The position numbers were made by a program, and so were the translations under genes. The notes beneath the pieces are model-generated. The model made no database searches, was not told the DNA's origin, and worked only from the letters and a program-made list of their open reading frames with translations. Source: Hygrocybe punicea (taxonomy: Eukaryota > Basidiomycota > Agaricomycetes > Agaricales > Hygrophoraceae). From it: a stretch of 64,000 bases of DNA. Where the stretch lies: contig OY744472.1 of NCBI GenBank assembly GCA_963556145.1, positions 1,922,001 to 1,986,000 on the forward strand. Reading direction: 5' to 3'. This document shows positions 24,285-33,527 of this stretch, piece after piece. Positions within the stretch are counted from its first letter, which is position 1, and each line of letters begins with the position of its first letter.

Positions 24285-25880
24285 CGACCGACATGAGCCC
24301 ACATTGCAGCAAGAGCTGGACGCTGGTCAACCCAATGCTGCAGGGAGAGCTGGGCCAGGGTCAACCCATTTCTGCAGCAAAAGCTGGGCATGGCAATGCA
24401 GTGCTGGAGCAATAGCCAGACCCTGGTGAACCCAAGCCTGCCCCATCAGTGGGTCCAGGATCAACCCAATGGTGCAGAACGAGCTGTGCCCCTGGCAACC
24501 TATCCTGCAGCAAGTGCTGGACCTGGGTCAACCCAGTGCTGCAGCAATAGCTAGGCTGAGGTCAACCCAATGCTGTGGCAATAGCTGGGCCCAGGTCGAC
24601 CTGGGGCTGCAGCAAGAGCTGGGGCCAGGTCAACCCAATCCTGCAGCAATAGCTGGCCCAGGTCGACCCAATGTTGCAGCAATAGCTGGGCCCAGGTCGA
24701 CCTGGTGCTGCAGCAATAGCTGGATCCTGGTCAACCCAAGCCCTGCAGCAGGTGCTGGACCTGGGTCCACCTAATGCTGCAGCAATAACTGGCCCTGGGT
24801 TGACCCGGTGCTGCAGCAAGAGCTGGGGCCAGGTCAACCCAGTGCTGCAGCAATCGCTGGCTCCCGGTCAACCCAAGCCCTGCAGCAGGTGCTGGACCTG
24901 GGTCAACCCAGTGCTGCAGCAATAGCTGGACCCTGGTCAACCTACCCTGCAGCAAGTGCCGGGCCAGGGTCAACCAAGTGCTGCAGCAATAGCTGGATCC
25001 TGGTCAACCCAAGCCCTGCAGCAGGTGCTGGACCTGGGTTGACCCAATGCTGCAACAAGAGCTGGACCTGGGTTGACCCAATGCTGCAGCAAGAGCTGGG
25101 CCCAGGTCGACCCAGTGCTGTGGAAAGAGCTGGGACCAGGTCAACCCAATGCTGCAGCAATAGCTGGCCCTGGGTTGACCCGGTTCTGCAGCCAGAGCTG
25201 GGGCCAGGTCAACCCAATGCTGCAGCAAGAGCTGGGACCAGGTCGACCCAATGCTGCAGCAATATCTGGCCCAGGTCAACCCAATGCGGCAGCAATAGCT
25301 GGGCCCAGGTTGACCTGGTGGTGCAGCAACAGCTGGATCATGGTCAACCCAAGCCCTGCAGGTGCTGGACCCGGGTCAGCCCAATGCTGCAGCAATACCT
25401 GGGCCCAGGTCGACCTGGTGCTGCAGCAATAGCTGATCCTGGTCAACCCAAGCCCTGCAGCAGGTGCTGGACCCGGGTCAACCCAGTGCTGCAACAATTA
25501 TTAGCTGGGCCCAGGTCAACCCAATGCTGCAGCAATGGCTGGGCCCAGGTTGACCCTGTGCTGCAGCAAGAGCTGGGACCAGGTCAACCCCATGCTGCAG
25601 CAATAACTGGCCCTTGGTTGACCCGGTGCTGCAGCAAGAGCTGGGGCCAGGTCAACCCCATGCTGCAGCAATAACTGGCCCTTGGTTGACCCGGTGCTGC
25701 AGCAAGAGCTGGGGCCAGGTCAACCCAGTGCTGCAGCAATCGCTGGACCCCAGTCACCCCACCCTCCAGCAAGTGCTGGGCCCTAGTCAACCCAGTTCTG
25801 CAGCAACAGCTGCATCTAGGTCAACCCCAGCCTGCAGCAAGAGCTGGACTGGGGTCAACCCAGTGCTGCAACAATAACTG
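24285..25880. repeat. 34-bp minisatellite array, right arm of E
   Basis: Inverted counterpart of 19255-20850, unit for unit, with only a handful of substitutions visible. Symmetry positions sum to about 45131-45133 throughout, so the two arrays have not changed unit number relative to one another. Confidence 0.9.
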
Positions 25881-26659
25881 CAGCCAGGTCAACCCACATG
25901 GCTTGAACAGCTGGGCCTGGGTCAACCCAACCATCCTGGAATAGCTGCCCTGGGTTAACCGACTCCATGGCAGAGCTGACACCAGGTTGACCCAACCAGC
26001 CAGCCTTGACCAGCAAGAGCTGTACCTGGGTCAACCTACCACACCACATTTCCCCAGCAAGTGCTGTCTTTTGGGTTAACCTACCCCCCCAGCAAGCAAC
26101 TGCGCTATGTGTACCTACCTTTTGCAACTATATCTGCGATTGGGTTAACCAAAACGACTGGGTCTACTGCTTCTCGATGGGTGGAGAGATGGTGGTGGAG
26201 GTCGAGGAGTGGTTGCGGAGCTGGGAGGAATACGAACGGGTACGGAAAGAGGCGAGGCGTCAGGAAGTCGAGGAAGCGTCATGGTTGCAGGAGAAACAGG
26301 AGGAGGAGGTGAGGAGACAACGGGTCGAGGAGGCAGAGAAGCGGATTGAGGAGGCGGAAAGGGCGAAGGCAGCAGAGGCAGCAAAACGGGAGGCTGATGC
26401 AGCCATGGAAAGGGACCAGGAGGAGACCGCACAAACCAGCAATCATGGAAGCGAGGACGAGGACGAGCATATGGAGGGCGACTGGGCCGAGCAACAACTC
26501 CAGAAATATGAAAGGCTTCAAGCTCTTGAAAACAAAAAGGCCAACCAGGATAAAAGGGTCAACCGGGACAACGAGACCATTCGCGGAGAGTACAATAGCG
26601 GGGATGACTTTTCAAATGCAAGCGGGAATGGGGACACGGGACCGAAGGGAAAGCTTCTG

Positions 26660-28145
26660 TGTTACATTTTTCAACTCCACAACTCCGATTCCGACTCCAC
26701 TACCCACGATGACGATTCCACTTTACCATACCTTCCTTTTTCGTTCCCCTTTACCTTTTGTCTTCTTTTGGACATTGTTGTTTATTCTTGTCCTTGTTCT
26801 CTTTTCTTCCTTTCTTCTTCTAGAACAATCCAGACCAACCATGGACACATCCCCACGTTACCTTGCTGTACCCGAATAGTCTCCTTGCCGACGGACATCA
26901 TCGCTATTGTCTTTTCCCTCGCCCTGACATATTGTTGACTTCCCTCAACAATATCTCGACACGTAATTGACAATTGCCATTCCCGGATATATGGTTTCCA
27001 CTTTCGTATTCTGTGCCTACCATTATCCTCCCTGATGATCCAACAACATTCCTCACCTGCACGCATGCCCTGGACAATCCTCGATCACGGGACATTTCAC
27101 TGTTCTCTCTAATCCGACCATTGCCGAAGCACATTCTTTTGGACTTCAACCACAGACCATACGACTTCCCAAACAGTGAACCAACCCCTATCGCATATTG
27201 TTCGCACGACACTGCTTCAATGCAGTACCCGATGACTTGTTCCCACAGCTTGTCACTCGTGCCATGACTCGAAACCTGGACCCACATTCATTTAACCTTT
27301 TCCATCTATAACCTTGATATCTCCCACACTCGTTTACAATGATACCCTTTCTTGGATGAATACCGACATCAAGTGGACCTTCTTGTTCCACAAACAGGAC
27401 AAGACATCGCTCCTCGATACGTCATCAACACAGACATCGTCATCCGGTACAGCTTGTGCTGTTCACATGTCTGACCTCGACTAGCCCACTGTCCTAGTTG
27501 GTTTTTTCCTTTATACATTCCTTCATTTTCTTTCATACCAACCTTGCCATTACATCCACACCACCTCAAGACACTCTCATCACCAACCCCACACTGGACG
27601 ATACCCATCTTTGACCCGACCGTGCAACGCACTTGCCAGACTGTGCACTTGCCTGTTACAGCAAGTGTAGACCCCGAATAGGCAATTATGCACATCACAT
27701 GATCCGATGACAAATCATCCGAGTCATCCGGACCCCCTCTATTCCTCAATGACACCCGGGCCTCCAGTTGGATCGCGAGAACATCGACATGAGGACGCCT
27801 CATGTACGCCTCATGGTGAACACATGGTAGAGTTGGACATGTTATGGCTTCATGGTTGTATTTCTATTTACCTCCCCTCAAGACAGTCACTATATATACT
27901 GTTCTTGTTGTTGGTTCGGACTTTTTCTTCTTTTCCTTTCTTTACGTTTAGTCTGGTTCTTGGGGCAGACTCATCTTGTTTTGGGTAACCCCCACGGCTC
28001 GCAATGACATTAGACCTTGACCCCCTCTCTTAGCAGTGTTGTCTTAGCTGTAAGCAACAATGAAGACTGCTCTCCTCTCCTCTGGAATCCGATCCCTAGT
28101 TAAGTTGATTGTTGCCGGAGCCCGCTGCAGAAGCGATCCGTAACA
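26660..28145. mobile_element. solo LTR of family B inserted in LTR-A passenger gene
   Basis: Begins TGTTACATTTTTC and ends GATCCGTAACA: the reverse complement of the LTRs of element B at 42187-48531, with some deletions (1486 vs 1641 bp). TTCTG flanks both sides (26655-26659 and 28146-28150), an exact 5-bp target duplication, so this is a solo LTR left by recombination between two LTRs. Confidence 0.9.
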
Positions 28146-29082
28146 TTCTGGGGGTAAGTAATATCTTGTGGACTCATATATCCATTGTGCCTAACTAATT
28201 CGTAGTATATGCAGTCGTTCCATATCCAGCAATGCGATGCGTGCGTGACTGCCAATGCAGTTTGTCGCGGAATTGAAGGGTACGCGTGCGACCGTTGCAA
28301 AAGGCTCAAACGATGTTGTGGGTTATTGACGAAGGGACCAGCCACCGGAACCGGGAAAGCGGAACGGAAAGGGAAGGCGAAGGCGGGAAGTCCCAAGAGA
28401 AAGATCGTCGTGAAGAAGATTGCGAAGCCGGTGAAGAAGCCCAAGCTATGGGCCAGAGAGGCATCGACAAGCAAACGGACGTTGACTGATGTCGAACCGG
28501 ATACGGAATCGGAGCGGGATGATGGGAGGCGAGGGAATCCGTTCAAGCACCCGCGGATTGGAGCCGGAATCAACGACCACGTCTGGGCAGTGCACAAGAT
28601 GGCGACAGAAACGCAGAGGGAGATATCGACGATCGCAGATGGCCTCTCGGAGTACATTGCGGAGGTCCATTCAAAGCTAACCTGTTGGACAAAGGAGCTG
28701 AACCGACTATGCGCGAACCAAGCCCATATCTTCAGCCAACTCGACATGATCGACACAAAACTCGACGAAAGGAGAAGTGAGTAGAAGGGAAATGGATGGA
28801 AAGGGAAGGGAAACGAATCGCAGGACAATGTACATAAAAATAAAATGAGTACATAATAAAATCTATAACGGAAAGGGAGAAACGGGTAACTACATAAGCC
28901 AGAATCTGGAGGTCGAGGTGGAGGGTGGGACTGGAATACAACGGACACAGAATGGGACCGAAACAAATGGGAAACAAAGAAAACTATAAATGGAAACGAA
29001 AATGTAAATAAGTGAGGACCGGGAGCGTGAACGGAAAGCGGAATGGAGGACAAAAACACAAAAATGGGTGACGGAAACGGGT

Positions 29083-30534
29083 CTATATCCCCACAAGAGT
29101 TTCTGAAAGAAGGTCGGAGGCGGAACGACGAGAGGAGGTGGAGAACTTCTTGCAAATATTCGAGCGAGGAGTCGAGGGGGTGGAGGTCCAAAATGCGATG
29201 ACAAAGTAGAATGAAGATGGAAATGAGGAACAATAAAAATATGAGAACTGGAGTGCCGACACCAACATGATCCCATATAACGGTGTGCCACGTGACGGGT
29301 CTAAAAATGACGGGGTGCCCCAAGTGGGCAAAGACAGAACCAACAACGATACGGGAGCGGAAACGATGAGGGGAACCGGGAACGAAGGGGTCGACATAAC
29401 GGAATCGGAACCGGAATCGAAATTAAATAAAAGGGGTGGAATGGAGTCCGGAATGGGAACAGGTATGGAATACTCAACCAAAGTTGATGGAATCTCGGTA
29501 GATGGTGACGGAGGACAATATGGCGGCAATATCGGGGACAGAATGTCTATTTCTGGAGAATCTGAGGACAATGGGAGTGGGTCCGGTACGAGTTCGTGGA
29601 TGGAAAGTGGAGGGGTCGAATCCGGAGACGACGTGGATGAAATAGGAAATGAATTGGATAAATTGGTGACCGGCATCGATAAATTGGGAGTGGGATTGGA
29701 CGGGGATGACATGGGATTGGACGACGATACCTGTAAACAAATGACGGTCTCGACAGGCACCGGAATGGATGGGTACGGAATATGTGATGAAGGGGACAGA
29801 GTATATGTAGGACTGGAATGAATGTGGGCAATGGAATGAACGACGGTGGGTGGGATCGAGGTCAGAATCGGGACCGGAGATGACAAAGCTATGACGGGTG
29901 GGGGACTGGGACCGGAATCGGGACTAGAGATAGTAACGGCAAGGGAAGGGGATTTTGGAACAGAGCGACAACCGGAAAGCAGGAATAAGGCGGCATCATG
30001 GAAAACATCGAGCGGGTACGGATCGTTGTGGTAATGGTTGGGATGAAGGTAATGGAGGCATTCTTCAATACGTAGATGAAAGTCTGAGTTGAATCCATTG
30101 GCGAAGTATGTGTTCCATTGCTTATCCGATAGATGGCCGTTGTCAAACAAGACACCGGAAATGTGTATGAAATCCCGGAAATATTGTCCTAAGTCCGCTT
30201 TGTTCTCTATACCGTAAGCCGATTGTCGTTGCGTAAGTTGATCGAGATCCGAGATCGCATACCGGATGGAATCTGTAGCACCAGGGTAGAAGTCGAAGAC
30301 AGCACATCGGAAAGCGATGAAGTCTTTCTCGGAAGTGGCGGGAAGTGTCGACCAAAGTTCGTAATCGTTGTTGTTGAGGTACTGGAGCGTATAGCAAATC
30401 TTCAAAGTGTCCATGAGTCCACAGTCGGAACCGAGTATGTTGATTTCGTCAAAAAAGCGGGGAAGGTCGAGTTCATTTCCATTAAATGTCGGGGCAGAGG
30501 GATCACCTCGGAGAGGCATGAATCCGGTCATCAT
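29083..30534 (-). CDS. Gag-like protein of LTR retrotransposon A
   Basis: 483 codons on the element's sense strand. The N-terminal 190 residues look like an agaricomycete retrotransposon Gag/capsid domain: LRGDPSAPTFNGNELDLPRFF near residue 8, then YTLQYLNNNDYELWSTL, FIAFRCAVFDFYPGA and a helical stretch to FHDAALFLLSGC. The remainder is Pro/Ser/Thr-rich and of low complexity, with a short hydrophobic stretch near the C-terminus (VSALQFSYFYCSSFPSS). No zinc knuckle and no downstream pol are present. The start ATG pair (MMTGFMPLRG) lies 195 bp inside the 5' LTR, after the primer site. It is uninterrupted by stops despite 4% LTR divergence. It converges on the antisense passenger gene, whose stop lies about 300 bp away. 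Confidence 0.65.
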   Translation of the reverse strand: MMTGFMPLRGDPSAPTFNGNELDLPRFFDEINILGSDCGLMDTLKICYTLQYLNNNDYELWSTLPATSEKDFIAFRCAVFDFYPGATDSIRYAISDLDQLTQRQSAYGIENKADLGQYFRDFIHISGVLFDNGHLSDKQWNTYFANGFNSDFHLRIEECLHYLHPNHYHNDPYPLDVFHDAALFLLSGCRSVPKSPSLAVTISSPDSGPSPPPVIALSSPVPILTSIPPTVVHSIAHIHSSPTYTLSPSSHIPYPSIPVPVETVICLQVSSSNPMSSPSNPTPNLSMPVTNLSNSFPISSTSSPDSTPPLSIHELVPDPLPLSSDSPEIDILSPILPPYCPPSPSTEIPSTLVEYSIPVPIPDSIPPLLFNFDSGSDSVMSTPSFPVPLIVSAPVSLLVLSLPTWGTPSFLDPSRGTPLYGIMLVSALQFSYFYCSSFPSSFYFVIAFWTSTPSTPRSNICKKFSTSSRRSASDLLSETLVGI

Positions 30535-30708
30535 ATCAGGAACTTCTAAATTGGGAAACAGGTCGGAAAGCGGGTCGGGTCGAGGAGGTTCAAGGACAAG
30601 GTCGAAGTCGTAGGTGGAACTAAATAACTAGAGTCGGGTAGAAGAGGGAAACATCATGAAAGTCAAAGCCAACCGTGGGGAGGGTATGAAAAGACAGAAA
30701 AACTTTAC

Positions 30709-30726
30709 TCCTCGCGGTGGGCTCCA
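30709..30726 (-). other. candidate primer-binding site of LTR-A
   Basis: On the minus strand, TGGAGCCCACCGCGAGGA begins two bases inside the LTR. The initial TGG is what complements a tRNA 3' CCA. The tRNA is not identified. Confidence 0.5.
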
Positions 30727-30728
30727 GT

Positions 30729-31308
30729 TGTGACGGTGAGTTCTGTTGTAGACCCGGAATAGGAATCTACTAGAAGGGGTGATCTGCTAGAAAGAGATCA
30801 AAGGAGTAAAGTGTTTCTATGTAGTCTAGTCAATCCAACCCGAATCCAGGGTTCCAGATTAGAGGGGAAGTGTAGGGGAACTATGAAGATGGAATGGAGA
30901 CGATACAAAGTGAGGACTAAAAGTGTAGAACTGAAGCAGGATAATAAGATGTGGTTGTAGTATAAGGGTACATCTTTTATACTACTGGGAGGGATCCTGT
31001 GCTATAGTAACTATGTACTACAAGCAAAGGCTGTAACTGATAGGAGGAGTGGAGTGGAGAATGGGAGGAATGGTGCTATGTACTAAGTAACGGGAAACGA
31101 AGATATATCATATATAACTATATACGTACTGATTCTGGGTCGTTAGAGACATTGCATCTTGAGTATGAATGATTCCGGAGAGGGATCCGGAGCGGAATCG
31201 ACGGAGAGGACTGGAATCAGGTGGAATCGACGATACATGAATGGGAATGGATGGGGACGATGTGGGATATGAAGAGGATTCGGGTCCAGATGGCCCAGAG
31301 CCTCTACA
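30729..31308 (-). repeat. LTR-A, 5' copy relative to element sense
   Basis: 580 bp, same length and termini as 17755-18334; about 25 substitutions between them, mostly C/T and G/A at CpG positions. Confidence 0.9.
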
Positions 31309-32806
31309 CCGCCATCAAGTCGCGCGAGGATGGCCGCACCACCAGTTGCAGTGGCGATATCTCGACGCCGCCGCCGCCGTTGACCACACCATCGCCGGTG
31401 GCGACTCTCCACATCGCCCTCGTCATCTTCGTCGCTGTGCGCCCGGTCCGCCGCTGCTGGTTTCAATGTTCGAGGCTGTTGGTTGAAAAAGTCGGGTGCG
31501 CTCCTGCGTGGCTTTGAGGATGTCCGGGGTGATGGTCTCTGTGTGAATCGTCGCTGTCGTCCTCATCATCCCTGTTTCTGTTGTTGTTGAGGCGGTGGGG
31601 AGTGGGAATGTGGCAGGAGGCGAGTTGGGAGGCGGGCATGTGGTAGTAAAAGGCAAGTGAACAATCACACGCCCTTTAGGCTTTTACAACCACCATCCCC
31701 CATTCCGCTGCGCTCCCACTCCCCACCGCTTCAACAACAACAGAAATGAGGACGATGAGGATGACGGCAACGATTCACACAGAGACCATCACCCCGGACA
31801 TCCTCAAAGCCGTGCAGGAGCGCGCCCGATTTTTTCAACCAATGGCCTTGAACGTCGAAACCAGCGGCGGCGGACCGGGCGCACAGCGACGAAGATGACG
31901 AGGGCGATGTGGAGAGTCACCCATGATGAAGGCATCGTCAACGGCGTCATCATCATCGAGATATAGGAACCGCCATCACCTCTGCCACCATTCTCGCGCA
32001 ACTCGACGGCGGCAACGATCTGGACCGCGAAACCCACTACGGGGACCACGGGGACGTCGTAGATGACGTCCCCATTGGCTTTATTGATGGTGGGATATTG
32101 GGAGGGCCGTGGGGGGCCTTAATGGTACAGGTGAGTACCCACCCTATCCCTGCCTTTTCCCCACGTACTTACCCCTTCCCGCCACTCGTTCGGGGCTGGG
32201 AGCCCTCCCCCATCCATCCCCTTTCCATTTCCCCCAACTGCCTCGATTCCCGGCCCTTTCCTCGCCACCCATTTCCACCCCCCTCTCCATGCACCCTTCC
32301 CCGCCCCCCAGTGTCCATCCCTCTCATCACCCACCCTCCGCCACCCTTCGCTATCAATTCCAGACCCAGTCCGGCGCCTCCGTGAAGGTGAGTACCCTCC
32401 CGTTCGTCGGTGGCGCCCCATGTATCATTATTCTTTATTTCTTTTATTTCTCTTTTATTTTGTTTATTTTCATGTATATTAGTCTATATACAGTATTTAT
32501 AAGAATATATCTATGATATGTAAAAAATTCTGCAAGAAAAGACAGCGGGATAGTGAAATTGTCGTGCACAACGACGATGACGATGAGCGCGTATGCCTGT
32601 GAGTGATGGGCGGGGCCATGGCAACAGTGACGGGAAAGCCCAAGCCCATCAGCGCCCTTGTTCCTGACTGGACCTGATGTTCCCGAATGGGTTATTGCCA
32701 TATTTAGGACACTACTACATTACTAGTATATGCTACTAATAAGACTTATATACTGAGGCTAGGGTGGAGACTGATTTATGGCCGGATCGCGGTTTTAAGA
32801 CTTCAG

Positions 32807-32855
32807 AGCCTTATAATAGTGGTTGAGACACGTGTTCAACCACTATTATAAGGCT
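32807..32855. repeat. 49-bp perfect hairpin at edge of foldback element C1
   Basis: A 20-bp stem (AGCCTTATAATAGTGGTTGA and its complement) around a 9-base loop containing CACGTG. The matching hairpin on the left edge of C1 carries a 7-base duplication; C2 has a perfect one at 40505-40553 and a half-deleted one at about 49352-49390. Confidence 0.85.
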
Positions 32856-32979
32856 TGTAGTGTGGGAAGGTCAGGTGGAATCTGCCAATTCACCACAAAC
32901 GGTCATGACGTGTGACAGGGGAAAATTTACCTCCTAGTACTTAGATGGATGCAAGATATCCAAATTTCTTTCTCGGAGG

Positions 32980-33495
32980 ATGCTTGAGCTCAATATTTCA
33001 CCTGAAATTCTCCAGTGCACCCTCCCGAATCAAAATTTGTCCATCAATGCCTTTGTTGCCTTCAAGATCCCACTGGCACCACTAAATAATACGCACACAT
33101 TGTCATTGTGGCCAAACACACCCAAATGTCGTCAATGCATTGGCACATGTGAGAATGGTGGCTTGATGGTGACAGCAGAAGCAGAAGACATAAATGTGTT
33201 ACCAATATCTGCCAAAAGAGTGGGGGAGGATTCGGAGGAAGGTGAAAAGGAGGAGAGTGAAAAGGAGGTGGAGGTGGACAGAGGGAAGCGCAAGAAAGTC
33301 ATGAACAGGCTGTACCGTTTCTCAGACTTCTGGCATCCGATGTCGATTGAATCGTTCATTACCATAATTACTACAAGCTACATCGGCTTCGCCGTGTATT
33401 GGTCAGGAATGTACAATTACAATCATTCTTCTTGTTATCATTCTTTCAGTGATTGTCATGCAAATAGAATTACAGAAGGAGATTTTTGTAAATGA
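32980..33495 (+). CDS. unrecognised ORF between C1 and the Helitron
   Basis: 171 codons. Residues about 75-110 are highly charged (EEGEKEESEKEVEVDRGKRKK); a short C-x2-C..C element lies at CRQCIGTC; the C-terminus is aromatic and Cys-rich. I recognise no family. It lies next to the truncated 3' end of the Helitron and on the opposite strand, so it could be a captured gene fragment or a chance frame in AT-rich mobile DNA. Confidence 0.25.
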   Translation: MLELNISPEILQCTLPNQNLSINAFVAFKIPLAPLNNTHTLSLWPNTPKCRQCIGTCENGGLMVTAEAEDINVLPISAKRVGEDSEEGEKEESEKEVEVDRGKRKKVMNRLYRFSDFWHPMSIESFITIITTSYIGFAVYWSGMYNYNHSSCYHSFSDCHANRITEGDFCK

Positions 33496-33527
33496 TGTTA
33501 GTGGTTAGTGAATCATTTGCAATGTTG

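Larger units (their letters stand above)
18964..26169. mobile_element. giant palindromic element E (7.2 kb) with minisatellite arms
   Basis: Ends are CAGTAGACCCAGTCG and its reverse complement. The sequence CTTCTCG flanks both ends (18957-18963 and 26170-26176), a 7-bp target duplication inside an exon of the passenger gene. From the ends inward, the left arm (18964 to about 21545) is matched by the right arm (about 23640-26169) at near identity: subterminal GGTTAACC motifs, a 34-bp repeat array, an AT-rich stretch, then purine/pyrimidine-biased GGGAGTGG repeats. Inside these come diverged CGTCGTC-type stretches and a weak inner inverted repeat (about 22195-22250 vs 22960-23010), so nearly the whole element is symmetric around about 22566. 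No transposase is recognisable. TIR start and duplication length would fit a hAT- or P-like mobiliser, but that is inference. Confidence 0.85.
18672..28784 (+). pseudogene. passenger gene of LTR-A: coiled-coil plus Cys-rich Zn-cluster protein, interrupted by two insertions
   Basis: Runs antisense to the LTR-A Gag. ATG 18672 gives MSMEYDNFLNTLDAEMREDF...NEAWQWV; a 70-bp intron (18822-18891, GTGAGA...CTAAT...CAG) leads to RNYRGILTEIRDNG..EPRDFS. The frame then resumes exactly after palindrome E at 26177 (MGGEMVVEVEEWLRSWEEYER) with a long Glu/Arg/Ala coiled coil and an acidic stretch. After the solo LTR-B the frame continues into GGG and an intron GTAAGT...CTAAC...TAG (about 28151-28205), then YMQSFHIQQCDACVTANAVC..YACDRCKRLKRCC, a basic segment and a helical tail ending ERRSE, TAG 28782-28784. 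The spacing C-x2-C-x6-C-x8-C-x2-C-x6-C resembles fungal Zn-cluster motifs, but I cannot name the family. Reading frame is preserved at both insertion sites once the insertion and one target copy are removed, so both are recent. As it stands the gene is broken. Confidence 0.7.
17755..31308 (-). mobile_element. LTR retrotransposon A (non-autonomous), nested in C1 and itself a target
   Basis: Bounded by direct 580-bp LTRs, each starting TGTGACGG and ending CTCTACA (TG...CA). About 4% of LTR positions differ, mostly CpG to TpG/CpA transitions. The sense strand is minus: a Gag-like ORF starts about 200 bp inside the 30729-31308 LTR, and a tRNA-like primer site (TGGAGCCCACCGCGAGGA on the minus strand) begins two bases inside that LTR. 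No protease, RT, RNase H or integrase is visible, so it must move in trans. Removing palindrome E (7.2 kb) and the solo LTR-B (1.5 kb) leaves about 4.85 kb. It carries an antisense passenger gene. Flanking bases align to the uninterrupted C2 copy with a 4-bp imperfect duplication. Confidence 0.85.
16870..32877. mobile_element. foldback (long inverted repeat) element C1, split by LTR-A
   Basis: Two arms of about 1.2 kb are reverse complements: 16870-17754 plus 31309 to about 31650, and about 31690-32877. The element without its insert is about 2.45 kb. The ends read CACCTGACCTTCCCACACTAC, followed by a 49-bp hairpin (20-bp stems) that sits at the outer edge of each arm. No transposase is present. 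Long open frames inside the arms are proline or glycine rich on both strands and are not coding. LTR-A inserted in the left arm at 17754/31309. A second copy, C2, lies at 40483-49409, and C1 can be aligned through its insertion using C2. Target duplication is unclear (GAATGC vs GAATCTGCC). Confidence 0.75.

Noticed and set aside
28100..29323. 407-codon minus-strand frame with hydrophobic stretches that might be env-like
   Set aside because: It is mostly the reverse strand of the passenger gene, whose spliced Cys-cluster exon is better supported; the hydrophobicity follows from antisense of a charged protein.
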